A stretch of 64,000 nucleotides of DNA from Cochlodiniinecator piscidefendens. GTDB taxonomy: Bacteria; Pseudomonadota; Alphaproteobacteria; Rhodobacterales; Rhodobacteraceae. The stretch covers positions 1-64,000 of the forward strand of contig NZ_JAAOIE010000010.1 in assembly GCF_011326755.1 (NCBI RefSeq), written 5' to 3'. A program made the translations under genes and the position numbers. Shown here one piece after another: positions 8,841 to 16,240 of this stretch. The notes under the pieces are model-generated. The model was not told where the DNA came from. It saw only the letters and a list, made by a program, of their open reading frames with translations, and did no database searches. Each line of letters starts with the position of its first letter. Within the stretch, counting starts at the first letter, position 1.

Positions 8841-9785
8841 TCAGATATCAATTACCAGTTTCGGTGATTTCGAGCGCGACACACAAATCTGCATCACATC
8901 GTTAGCGGCGCGTTCATCGTCGGTTAAAATGACGTCGCGGTGGTCTGGGATTCCTTCAATCACGTCACACTGACAAATGCCGCAGTCGCCGCGCTGACAA
9001 TCATAAAGGGGGTCAAGCCCGGCCTCTTCCAACGCTTCGATGATGGATTTGTCTGCGGGTATATGCACCACCTGCCCTGTCGCGTAGATTTCCACATCAA
9101 AGGCTGCATCGGACGCATGATCGACATCCGCAGCAAATAATTCGTAATGTATACGCGTATTGGGCCAACCCAAATCAGCGGCAATAGATTTGATCGCCTC
9201 AATCATGCCCGCAGGCCCACAGAAATAAACGTGGGCACCCTCCGCTGCGTCGGAAAGAATGGCGCGAATATCCATCGCATTCAGTTGATCGTCGTAATGC
9301 AACGACAAAGCATCACCGCAGATTTCGGTCATTTCTGGCACAAATGCCAAAACACCCTCGGTACGCCCCGCGTAATGGGCTTCAAACGGGCGCCCGGCTT
9401 GTGTCAGCTCGGCAGCCATAGACAAAATCGGTGTTATCCCAATACCGCCCGCAATCAGAATGCTGGGTGCCGCGTGATCCGCCAATTCAAATAGGTTGTT
9501 TGGGTTTGAAACCTTCAGCTTGTCACCTGGCTTCAGGGCATGCATGAATTTCGACCCGCCAGCGCTTTGTTTTTCGCGCAACACGCCCAAAACAATATGA
9601 CCCTTTGGCAGGGTTGGTAAACGGAGCAAAGAATACGCCCGATCTCCCCCTCCTGTCAAAGAAACGCGGACATGGGCCCCAGCGCGCCAAGCCATCGGAA
9701 TCTGAACAACAGGCTTCAACTCTATACGTTTTACGTCTTTGGTTTCGCTGGTTGTAGCAACAACTTCATAGCTCATTGACGACAT
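8841..9785 (-). CDS. Phthalate-dioxygenase-reductase-type oxidoreductase (FNR + C-terminal 2Fe-2S)
   Basis: A 314-residue electron-transfer flavoprotein with the PDR/VanB layout. An N-terminal FAD/FMN-binding barrel comes first (RAYSLL motif region, here RVSLTGGGDRAYSLL), then an NAD-binding domain (ILIAGGIGITPILSMA, YFCGPAGMIEAI). A C-terminal plant-type [2Fe-2S] domain has CQRGDCGICQCDVIEG and a fourth Cys near MQICVSRS. It should pass electrons from NADH to the Rieske oxygenase encoded 17 bases downstream. It is the first gene of the nine-gene minus-strand operon, and its promoter lies in the AT-rich divergent region 9786-9956. ATGs at 9785 and 9776 are both possible starts. Confidence 0.93.
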   Translation of the reverse strand: MSSMSYEVVATTSETKDVKRIELKPVVQIPMAWRAGAHVRVSLTGGGDRAYSLLRLPTLPKGHIVLGVLREKQSAGGSKFMHALKPGDKLKVSNPNNLFELADHAAPSILIAGGIGITPILSMAAELTQAGRPFEAHYAGRTEGVLAFVPEMTEICGDALSLHYDDQLNAMDIRAILSDAAEGAHVYFCGPAGMIEAIKSIAADLGWPNTRIHYELFAADVDHASDAAFDVEIYATGQVVHIPADKSIIEALEEAGLDPLYDCQRGDCGICQCDVIEGIPDHRDVILTDDERAANDVMQICVSRSKSPKLVIDI

Positions 9786-9817
9786 GTTGCCCTCTGATTC
9801 TATTTATATGGTTTTGC

Positions 9818-9834
9818 ATAGATTTATATATAAA
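9818..9834. promoter_or_regulatory. Putative MarR-type operator, copy 1 (ATAGATTTATATATAAA)
   Basis: This 17-base AT-rich element lies in the divergent region between the Rieske operon and the TctC gene. Its core TTTATATATAAA (9823-9834) is a perfect 12-base palindrome. A 16/17 match occurs at 20006-20022, upstream of iorA and of the aldehyde dehydrogenase operon. The position and shape suit an operator for the two MarR-family regulators encoded at 14.8-15.7 kb. Being AT-rich it could also be part of a -10 region, so the assignment is inference. Confidence 0.5.
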
Positions 9835-9885
9835 CAAAAATCTGTCAAGCCGACCAACGTGCAGATCTAACTTGACTCAAAATTT

Positions 9886-9901
9886 ATTTTATAGATAAAA
9901 T
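9886..9901. promoter_or_regulatory. Inverted repeat ATTTTAT-AG-ATAAAAT upstream of tctC
   Basis: A perfect 7-2-7 dyad, 55 bases upstream of the TctC start codon. It shares the ATAGAT hexamer with the operator candidates at 9818 and 20006. It may be a second regulator site or simply an AT-rich promoter element for the solute receptor gene. Confidence 0.35.
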
Positions 9902-9956
9902 TATTCCAATGCATGTAATTTTCAAACAACTGCACGCATCCATCTGGAGGAAATCG

Positions 9957-10892
9957 ATGAAAAATCTTGCACTTCTTGCCACGACGGCCGCCATCGCTAT
10001 AGCGGGACCTGCACTGGCCGACTATCCTGAAAAACCTGTAGAATTTGTAGTTCCCTTCCCGCCCGGTGATTTGGAAGACATCCTAACCCGGATGATCGCA
10101 GACGAATTTCAGGCGACTTATGGCGTACCAGCTGCCGTGGTAAACAAACCAGGCGGCGGTGGTGGACCGTTTCCCGGTGCCGTCGCCGTCGCCAATGCGC
10201 CAGCTGACGGTTATACTGTTGGCTCTTTTGTTTTGGACATCCCTCTGGTTGGCCCACATATCGGCATTCCCGATTTGGCAGATGACCCATTCGAACCGAT
10301 CGGCATTTTCTTAACCTACCCTTTCATCCTCGCAACAAGTGCAGATGCGCCATATTCAACAATGGAAGAACTCGCATCTTATGCCCAAGATCATAATCTG
10401 ATTGTTGGTCACTTCGGCGCGGGTGCTACCCCAACGGAAATCACGCTCGCGACGCAGGATGCCTATGGCTTTGAATGGGGCGGTGACGCGGCCTTTGACG
10501 CCTTAGACTGCAACACGCTGGCTTCTGGTGATGCGGATGTGATTAACACCACACTTCAGCTGGTGTTGCCTTGCATTGACGAAATTACCGCCCTTGCGGC
10601 CGTGACCGAAGCCCGGATTCCAACTCTGCCTGATGTTCCAACCCTGGGTGAAGAAAAACCAGAGCTGAACCTCGGAACGTGGAACGGGCTCTTTGTACAT
10701 GAAGATACACCCCAAGACGCGCGTGACAAAATCGCCGAAGTTGCTGAACGTGTCATGGCCAGCGAAGAAGCCAGAGTTTTGGCTGAACAAACCGGCGCAC
10801 TGATTTACTGGCAAAATAGCGAAGAAGCGGCTGCTCAAATCGCCAAAGATGGGGCCACCTTGGGCGCGATCGCTGAAATGAACGCGAACTGA
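9957..10892 (+). CDS. tctC: Tripartite tricarboxylate transporter substrate-binding protein (TctC/Bug family)
   Basis: A 311-residue periplasmic receptor. The start is at 9957 after GGAGG; the frame's upstream extension is rejected because the Sec signal peptide (MKNLALLATTAAIAIAGPALA) begins exactly here. The mature part starts DYPEKPVEFVVPFPPG, a Bug-family hallmark, followed by the VVNKPGGGG and ADGYT blocks. Bug proteins bind carboxylates and deliver them to the TctA/TctB membrane pair. No tctBA lies next to it; the only copies are at 29.8-31.9 kb, about 19 kb away beyond the replication genes. It diverges from the Rieske operon and probably shares its control. Confidence 0.93.
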   Translation: MKNLALLATTAAIAIAGPALADYPEKPVEFVVPFPPGDLEDILTRMIADEFQATYGVPAAVVNKPGGGGGPFPGAVAVANAPADGYTVGSFVLDIPLVGPHIGIPDLADDPFEPIGIFLTYPFILATSADAPYSTMEELASYAQDHNLIVGHFGAGATPTEITLATQDAYGFEWGGDAAFDALDCNTLASGDADVINTTLQLVLPCIDEITALAAVTEARIPTLPDVPTLGEEKPELNLGTWNGLFVHEDTPQDARDKIAEVAERVMASEEARVLAEQTGALIYWQNSEEAAAQIAKDGATLGAIAEMNAN

Positions 10893-10923
10893 CCCGCAAA
10901 CCTAATGTAACCTTCCTGACTTG

Positions 10924-10951
10924 CCCCGCCCTCTTTGGGTGGGGTTTTTTT
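10924..10951 (+). terminator. Rho-independent terminator after tctC
   Basis: CCCCGCCC, a five-base loop and GGGTGGGG form an 8-base stem with one G-T wobble, followed directly by seven Ts. It closes the tctC transcript 30 bases after its stop. Confidence 0.9.
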
Positions 10952-11048
10952 GCTTTGTTAGAGGTTTCAAAGCCTAATATCTAAGCCAGCGATGCGTTCA
11001 CAGGTCTGCCAATACCTAGGAGGCCCAAAGAAGGTTGAGCCCTATAAG

Positions 11049-11810
11049 TTATAGCATAGGGTTCATACCAATAGTTGGACTGTCACTGTGCAGCATCGTT
11101 ATTTTATGCTCCGGCCCAAATTCCACTTCAACCGCTTCGACAAGCGCATTTTTTAAATGGGTCATAATATAGCGGCTCGAAAATTTGGTTTTCACTTTCA
11201 ACGATAGGGTTGTGTTTTCCAGAGAAACAAATTGGACCCCCTTAAACCAGCTTTCATAGTTTTCCGGATGTAAATCCCGTAACCGTCGTTGGGCGGCCCG
11301 CCAGCGCCCGCGTGGGGTATCATCTGTTGGTTCTGTGTTTAAAGCAGGCTCAGGGGGTTCAATCCGCGGCCCAAAATCCACCTTCATGACGTTCTCATGT
11401 TCTGGTGATTTTCTACGCGGATCACTCGCTGTCATGCGTTCAACAAAATCAGGGCCAACGCTATCCCAATGAGGCTGGGACAATCTGTATATTTCCGGGA
11501 GGTTCAGCCGATAGGCCCCTACCCTGCCCCGAACGCCTTGACGCTTACAAATTAATATCTTGGTTTCAACGCAGCGTTTTATCTCTCGCTTTACCGTGCG
11601 TTCATTTACATTCCACATCTTAGCTAGATCGCGTTGACCAACTGAGAACTCATCAAGTTTCCAATTGTATCGTGCTGTGATAAGTCCGGTCAGGCGGGCC
11701 ATCGTCATCTGCAACGTAGAAGTGCCATAAAAACCGGCAACCGAAATAGCTGTTAAGAGATCGTATTTCAACGATCCGGCATTTACGCCAGTGTATAATT
11801 TCGTCTGCAT
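11049..11810 (-). CDS. DnaA-like plasmid replication initiator
   Basis: A 253-residue protein with two recognisable parts. Residues about 40-110 hold a winged-helix-like region (SVGQRDLAKMWNVNERTVKREI). The C-terminal third (from GRWRAAQRRL; NYESWFKGVQF, SLKVKTKFSSRYIMTHL) resembles the N-terminal domain of chromosomal DnaA. There is no AAA+ ATPase domain. This matches the DnaA-like replicase class described for Rhodobacterales plasmids, which sits opposite a parAB operon, as here. The 354-base gap to parA carries iteron-like repeats. It indicates that the window belongs to, or derives from, a plasmid or chromid. Confidence 0.85.
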   Translation of the reverse strand: MQTKLYTGVNAGSLKYDLLTAISVAGFYGTSTLQMTMARLTGLITARYNWKLDEFSVGQRDLAKMWNVNERTVKREIKRCVETKILICKRQGVRGRVGAYRLNLPEIYRLSQPHWDSVGPDFVERMTASDPRRKSPEHENVMKVDFGPRIEPPEPALNTEPTDDTPRGRWRAAQRRLRDLHPENYESWFKGVQFVSLENTTLSLKVKTKFSSRYIMTHLKNALVEAVEVEFGPEHKITMLHSDSPTIGMNPML

Positions 11811-11960
11811 GTCTGCACCGCTCTACCGCTATCAGCTCGTTAACTGGCCGATTCTAACTTTCATCAATTCAGACATGTTTTCCCGTAATTTGTCAATTGT
11901 TCCAAAAATACGGGAAACTGATCATTCATAAATTAAATAAAGAAATTTAGGTTATATGGT

Positions 11961-12042
11961 TAAGGGTGACATTAAGTTGTCACCCTATGTCATAGTTGGT
12001 GTCACCATATCTGTCATGTTGCGGGATCAGCTGTCACCATAT
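11961..12042. repeat. Iteron-like repeats TGTCACC(C/A)TAT, candidate replication origin
   Basis: Four copies of an 11-base motif lie between the divergent replicase and parA genes: an inverted copy at 11961-11971 (one mismatch at the end), then direct copies at 11978-11988, 12000-12010 and 12032-12042. The direct copies start 22 and 32 bases apart, close to two and three helical turns. The first two form a dyad. An AT-rich stretch lies just left of them (about 11925-11960). This arrangement fits initiator-binding iterons with an unwinding region. Origin function is inference from pattern and position. Confidence 0.65.
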
Positions 12043-12164
12043 TTATTTGGTATTTCGTGTTTTTCCCCGAAAACTGAAAAAAACGAGATTTTAGAAAACT
12101 CATTTTGCCATTTTTCCCATTTCCCGTTATTCAGGAGAAGAGGAATAAAAGCAAGAGTAGTTCA

Positions 12165-13472
12165 ATGAGAGACCATACCGACCTGCAGAACATGAATGAT
12201 CGCAGTTTGGCCCAACAGGCCGCTGTGCGTCGTTCGACCTTTAGCCCCGGTGAAGTGAAGGCCCTGCGGCCCTTTTCAATCTGGGAAATCAGCCAATTCA
12301 TGTTTGATGTGCCAGCGGATACTTTGCGTAAGAAATTGGCAGAGGACCCATCCCTGCCGCAAGGTGAGACCGAAGACGATGGGCGCCAGCGTTGGTTCAC
12401 ATTGAAAGAGATCAACGAGCTGCGCCGCCGTTTGCGTTTTCGTGGAAAGAACCTACTGCCTGAGCGCCCCAAAGGACGGGCGATGCGGGTTGCCGTTTCG
12501 AATTTCAAAGGCGGGGTTGGCAAGACCGTCGTCGCCCAGCATTTGGCGAATGCGGCAGCTTTGGATGGGTACCGTGTTCTCTGTGTCGATTTTGATCCTC
12601 AAGCCACTTTGACCCATTCGATGGGCATTACCGAAGTAAAGGAATGGAACACCGTCTGGGGCATCATGTGCCGGGATCTCTGTCGTGAGGCCGACCGGAT
12701 CACCGCAAGCTATGATGACCCGGATGAATGCCCCTACCCTTCTGCGGACGAGTTGCCGGATGACGTTCAATCCATCGGCGCCCAGAGGTTTCAGGATTTC
12801 ATTCAACCCACGTGCTGGCCGACGATTGATATTATTCCATCCTGTGCCAATGCGGCCTTTGTTGAATTTGCCTCGGCGCAATATCGGTCACTGCACAAAG
12901 CTTGGAGCTTTTTTGGCTGCGTCGCCCGGTATTTGGATGAGCTGCCAGATGATCAATATGACATCATCATCTTTGATTGCCCTCCGGCGATTGGCTATCA
13001 GTCTCTCAATGCGGCTTTTGCGTCTGATATACTTTATATCCCATCTGGTCCGGGGTATTGGGAATATGACAGCACCACGAGTTACCTCGGGCAGCTTGGC
13101 GATGCGATGGCGGATATCTCCGAAGGGTTTTCAGCTTTGGCAGAGGACGCTGGTTTAAAGTTGCCGAAGGTCTTTCATGATATTCGAATTCTCATGACCC
13201 GCTTTGAACAAACCAATCCGCTGCACAGTGCCATGATGGATGCCTTTCGGAATGTCTTTGGGGCTGACGTGTGCCAGAACCCTATTGAAATGACCCGCGC
13301 GGTTGAACAGTCGGGGCGTTTTCAAATGTCGGTGTATGAACAGGACTATCGTCAGATGACCCGCGAAACATGGAAACGGGCGCGGCAGAGTTTTGATCGG
13401 GCTTATGGTGAGTTCTTAGAAACGGTGTTGTCATCCTGGAGAGAGTCCAGCAATCAAGAGGAGAGAAAGTAG
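12165..13472 (+). CDS. parA: ParA partition ATPase
   Basis: A 435-residue partition ATPase of the long type with an N-terminal DNA-binding extension (MerR/HTH-like, residues about 30-125) before the deviant Walker A FKGGVGKTVVAQHLANAAA. The VLCVDFDPQATLTHSMG and DIIIFDCPPAIGYQSLNAAFAS blocks are the other ParA motifs. It should drive plasmid segregation together with ParB bound at parS. The ATG at 12165 is chosen; the open frame upstream has only a TTG start. It lies upstream of parB with no gap (stop at 13472, parB start at 13473). Confidence 0.93.
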   Translation: MRDHTDLQNMNDRSLAQQAAVRRSTFSPGEVKALRPFSIWEISQFMFDVPADTLRKKLAEDPSLPQGETEDDGRQRWFTLKEINELRRRLRFRGKNLLPERPKGRAMRVAVSNFKGGVGKTVVAQHLANAAALDGYRVLCVDFDPQATLTHSMGITEVKEWNTVWGIMCRDLCREADRITASYDDPDECPYPSADELPDDVQSIGAQRFQDFIQPTCWPTIDIIPSCANAAFVEFASAQYRSLHKAWSFFGCVARYLDELPDDQYDIIIFDCPPAIGYQSLNAAFASDILYIPSGPGYWEYDSTTSYLGQLGDAMADISEGFSALAEDAGLKLPKVFHDIRILMTRFEQTNPLHSAMMDAFRNVFGADVCQNPIEMTRAVEQSGRFQMSVYEQDYRQMTRETWKRARQSFDRAYGEFLETVLSSWRESSNQEERK

Positions 13473-14546
13473 ATGTCTTCAAGCAATAAGTTTGGATTTG
13501 CTCCGCTGGAATCCGAAGCAGGCACCAGTAAACGCAAACGCTCTGTTGGCCCAATGGGGGCGGCGGTACGCGAAGCGGCCGAGAGCCTTCAGGAAACGAC
13601 GGAAGCAAAGGTTGAACAGCGCCGCCAGAATGCCCACGACGCCAAAGAGTTTCGCGCCGCCCAAGATGAGGGCAGGGTGCTGGTCACAATTCCTTTGGCT
13701 GATATCCAGACGAGCGATCTGCCGCGTGACCGTCTGGAACTAGAGGCTGTGGCAACATCTGATGAGATGGAAGAACTGAAGTCTTCGATCCGCCAGCGCG
13801 GCCAAAAAGAACCCGTAGAAGTCTATCAAGACGCCGCCGGATTGTTCCAGCTGAAGAAAGGTTGGAGACGCTTTACCGCGCTTTCACAGTTGTTGGCCGA
13901 AACAGGCGAGGCCCAATTCGGCGCGATTATTGCGCGTGTCGAAACAGGGCAGGGTGCGCGCCTAGATCGCTATGTCGATATGGTCGAAGAAAACGTTGTG
14001 CGCGAAGATCTGACTTTTGCGGAGATGGCACAGGTTGCGATCACCGCAGCACAGGACCCCGAAATTGACGAGGTGGACCCGGACGCCATGGTTGGGCGTT
14101 TATACGGATCACTGCATAAGATGAAGCGGTCGTATATCCGTAGCTTTGTTTTCTTGTTGTCAGTTCTGGGCGAAGATTTGAAGTGGCCAAAAGAGGTTGC
14201 CAGAAACCTAGGTGTAGACGTTGCGCGCGCCCTAAAGGGGCAGGCAGAGGCCGAACAATTGTGCATGTCTTTGTCAGCCGCGGCGGACCGTGCTGCGCAA
14301 AATGATGTGCTGGCAAAGTTTGTTGAACAGGTAAAGAAAAAGCCAACGGATAAGAAATCACCTGACGCCCCGAGGGAAAAGTTTGAGTTTCACGTAGGTG
14401 ATATGAAGGTGACTGCCCGGCAGGGCGAATGTCGGATTGTAAGCTCAGAGGATTTTGCATCTGTTCCGCGACATCAGTTGGAAAAAGCCGTCCGCGCATT
14501 CGAAGAGGTGCTGGCACAGGGTAACCCACGGGTTACATCACTGTGA
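13473..14546 (+). CDS. parB: ParB centromere-binding partition protein
   Basis: A 357-residue ParB/Spo0J-type protein. A basic N-terminal tail precedes the ParB/Srx nuclease-like domain (VTIPLADIQTSDLPRDRLEL, ELKSSIRQRGQKEPVEVY, LKKGWRRFTAL, then ENVVREDLTFAEMA). A central HTH region and a C-terminal dimerisation region follow. In the RRFTAL box the usual GERR is GWRR, a variant common among plasmid ParBs. Its last codons contain one of the GTAACCC dyads that are candidate parS sites. Confidence 0.93.
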   Translation: MSSSNKFGFAPLESEAGTSKRKRSVGPMGAAVREAAESLQETTEAKVEQRRQNAHDAKEFRAAQDEGRVLVTIPLADIQTSDLPRDRLELEAVATSDEMEELKSSIRQRGQKEPVEVYQDAAGLFQLKKGWRRFTALSQLLAETGEAQFGAIIARVETGQGARLDRYVDMVEENVVREDLTFAEMAQVAITAAQDPEIDEVDPDAMVGRLYGSLHKMKRSYIRSFVFLLSVLGEDLKWPKEVARNLGVDVARALKGQAEAEQLCMSLSAAADRAAQNDVLAKFVEQVKKKPTDKKSPDAPREKFEFHVGDMKVTARQGECRIVSSEDFASVPRHQLEKAVRAFEEVLAQGNPRVTSL

Positions 14547-14588
14547 AATGTGGTTCAAAAATCAGGGTAACCCGTGGGTTACCCTGAT
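14521..14588. repeat. Two GTAACCC-N2-GGGTTAC palindromes, candidate parS centromere
   Basis: The first dyad (14521-14536) is GTAACCC-AC-GGGTTAC and lies inside the parB 3' end. The second (14561-14588) has 13-base arms ATCAGGGTAACCC around GT. A further half site GGGTAACCC is at 14700-14708. The shared core next to parB suggests ParB-binding sites. The second palindrome could also fold as a parB transcript hairpin, but no T-tract follows it, which favours a DNA-level role. Confidence 0.65.
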
Positions 14589-14778
14589 CGTGTTTGTTTA
14601 CCTCATGTAGTGTTAACAAATTGTTTTTAAATGATATTTAGATATATGGGCGCTTATTATTATCGCCAAAATCTATAAGTATTCCAAATCTCAGCTCAGG
14701 GGTAACCCATTAGAATTTGCATAATTCCAGCAGTTCGCGGGATACCCTTTGGGTCGTTCTAAAGTTCTGGATATAGGG

Positions 14779-15261
14779 TTAAATTTGGTTTTGCTTCACA
14801 TTCGAAAGAAGTTTTGCGAGCGTTTTGATGCAGATGCGAAGGTCTTCGGCTGAGGTGTCTCGCACCAAATCTTGATAGGCATCGTTGACAGCCGGGGCGA
14901 TTTTTTTCAGCGCTTTGGATCCGTCTGCCGTGAGTTTCGCAGTGCGAACGCGTTGATCTTTGGCGCTGATGCTGCGTTCGACCAACCCCGCAGCAACCAA
15001 TTGTTCTACGGTTCTGCTGGTTGTTGATTGTTCGGTGACTGACAGAATGGACAGTTCGTTGATGGTCAATTCATCAAAAGAAGACAGGCAGGACAGGACC
15101 CGCATTTTTGCGCCTTGGAGGTCAAAATCAGCCAGTGCTTTGTTCTGTTCTGACGACCATCGATTGGCCAGCCGTGTGATCAAATACGGAATATAGGAAT
15201 CCAGCTCTTCGGGTGAAGTAAATGGAAACACGATATCATCGGAGGTTTTATCAGTTGTCAT
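14779..15261 (-). CDS. MarR-family transcriptional regulator 1
   Basis: A 160-residue MarR winged-helix protein: the DNA-binding core LTINELSILSVTEQSTTSRTVEQLVAAGLVERSISAKDQRVRTAKLTADG is recognisable, including the DxR wing. It starts inside the last codons of the preceding MarR gene (11-base overlap). MarR proteins of this type repress aromatic catabolism genes and respond to the substrate or its CoA ester; known auxin-degradation loci carry MarR repressors (iacR, iadR). Likely targets are the AT-rich operators at 9818 and 20006. Confidence 0.92.
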   Translation of the reverse strand: MTTDKTSDDIVFPFTSPEELDSYIPYLITRLANRWSSEQNKALADFDLQGAKMRVLSCLSSFDELTINELSILSVTEQSTTSRTVEQLVAAGLVERSISAKDQRVRTAKLTADGSKALKKIAPAVNDAYQDLVRDTSAEDLRICIKTLAKLLSNVKQNQI

Positions 15262-15718
15262 GATCGGGCCCCTCGTTCAGCTTTACCGCCAGACCGCGGA
15301 GCAGGCTCGCTGTGTTTGATAGTTCGTCAGGTGAAAGCGTGCCAAGCAGGTCAGCCAAAACGTTCTGATGCACGTCTAAAGCCTCTTCAAACTTTGCGCG
15401 CCCCTTTTCAGTCAGCGTGGCGCGGAATGAACGACGATCTTCGCGTGACATTTCCTTGCATACATAGCCGTCTTTGATCAGACGATTGACCAAGCCCGAC
15501 ACATTGCCGTTTGAAACACGTAATGCGCTGGATAGGTCGCTCATGCTGATCCCGTCGGGAAAGCGGTAAAGCTGTGCCATAGTATCGAACTTGGCCAGGC
15601 TGATACTTGTCTCATTTGAAAGGCGTCGGTTCAGTTCCGAAAACACGGTGGTATGCAGGCTCATAATGCTTAGCCAGATCCGTGTTTGTTCCTTCTGAAG
15701 ATCTTCTTGCGAGTACAG
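15251..15718 (-). CDS. MarR-family transcriptional regulator 2, probable CTG start
   Basis: A MarR protein with the core ISMSDLSSALRVSNGNVSGLVNRLIKDGYVCKE and a DRRSFRATLT wing. From the first ATG (15664) it would be only 137 residues, would lack much of helix 1, and would have no ribosome binding site. In the same frame there are 18 more codons, giving KLYSQEDLQKEQTRIWLSIM-like sequence (first residue shown as its CTG codon would read), which fits the family's N-terminal dimerisation helix. The only plausible initiator there is CTG at 15718, with AGGAGAG at good spacing. I therefore place the start at 15718 (155 residues). The second MarR gene overlaps its end. Confidence 0.8.
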   Translation of the reverse strand: MYSQEDLQKEQTRIWLSIMSLHTTVFSELNRRLSNETSISLAKFDTMAQLYRFPDGISMSDLSSALRVSNGNVSGLVNRLIKDGYVCKEMSREDRRSFRATLTEKGRAKFEEALDVHQNVLADLLGTLSPDELSNTASLLRGLAVKLNEGPDHDN

Positions 15719-15754
15719 TTTACCACTCTCCTGACGTATTCTTTTTATTTTTAC

Positions 15755-16240
15755 TCAATCTGTCGCATCTCGATAATTTTGCATGGCTGATCGAATATCC
15801 TGTGGAATTTCGATAGGCCGGTGGCTCTCGAGCGAAGTTGTTACAGTTGTAAAGTATCCGCGTAACGCTTCCTTGTCACCCTTCATTGCGTGTAGGGTGA
15901 TTTCGTAGGATTTTCCGCCTAATTTGTGGACTCTGACGTAGATTTCTATTTCGTCTCCCATCATGCACGGGGCAAAGAAGGTCGCGGACGCGCTGACATA
16001 TCCGAGCCCAACACGCCGAGGGCCTAACACATCATAATAATCGATATGCAGGTGATCGCAGAACCAGGCTTCGATCGCTTGATTGAAGATATCAAAGAAT
16101 TTGGGGGTATAGACGATGCCCGCCGGGTCGCATTGGCCGTGACGGAACGTGTGTTTAAACGCCCACATATTTTTTGGCAGGCTATCCTGGCTCAAAGGAA
16201 CTGGGCGTGCGGTCTGGGGGGGCGTATCGTGGTGATTCAT
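15755..16240 (-). CDS. Hot-dog-fold acyl-CoA thioesterase (4-hydroxybenzoyl-CoA thioesterase type)
   Basis: A 161-residue 4HBT-family thioesterase. The signature HGQCDPAGIVYTPKFFDIFNQAIEAWF contains the catalytic Asp in its usual place after QC. It should hydrolyse an aryl- or acyl-CoA. Its ATG overlaps the iorB stop by 4 bases, so its substrate is probably a product of IorAB, namely an arylacetyl-CoA or 2-aminobenzoyl-CoA. A 20-residue N-terminal extension of no recognised function precedes the fold. Confidence 0.88.
   Translation of the reverse strand: MNHHDTPPQTARPVPLSQDSLPKNMWAFKHTFRHGQCDPAGIVYTPKFFDIFNQAIEAWFCDHLHIDYYDVLGPRRVGLGYVSASATFFAPCMMGDEIEIYVRVHKLGGKSYEITLHAMKGDKEALRGYFTTVTTSLESHRPIEIPQDIRSAMQNYRDATD

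Noticed and set aside
11961-12042. CRISPR-like array
   Set aside because: The repeats are only 11 bases, few and unevenly spaced, and lie in a replication gap; no CRISPR array or cas gene is visible in the window.
14561-14588. Rho-independent terminator for parB
   Set aside because: The stem is strong but no T tract follows, and its core recurs as a second dyad and a half site, so a DNA-binding site is the better reading.
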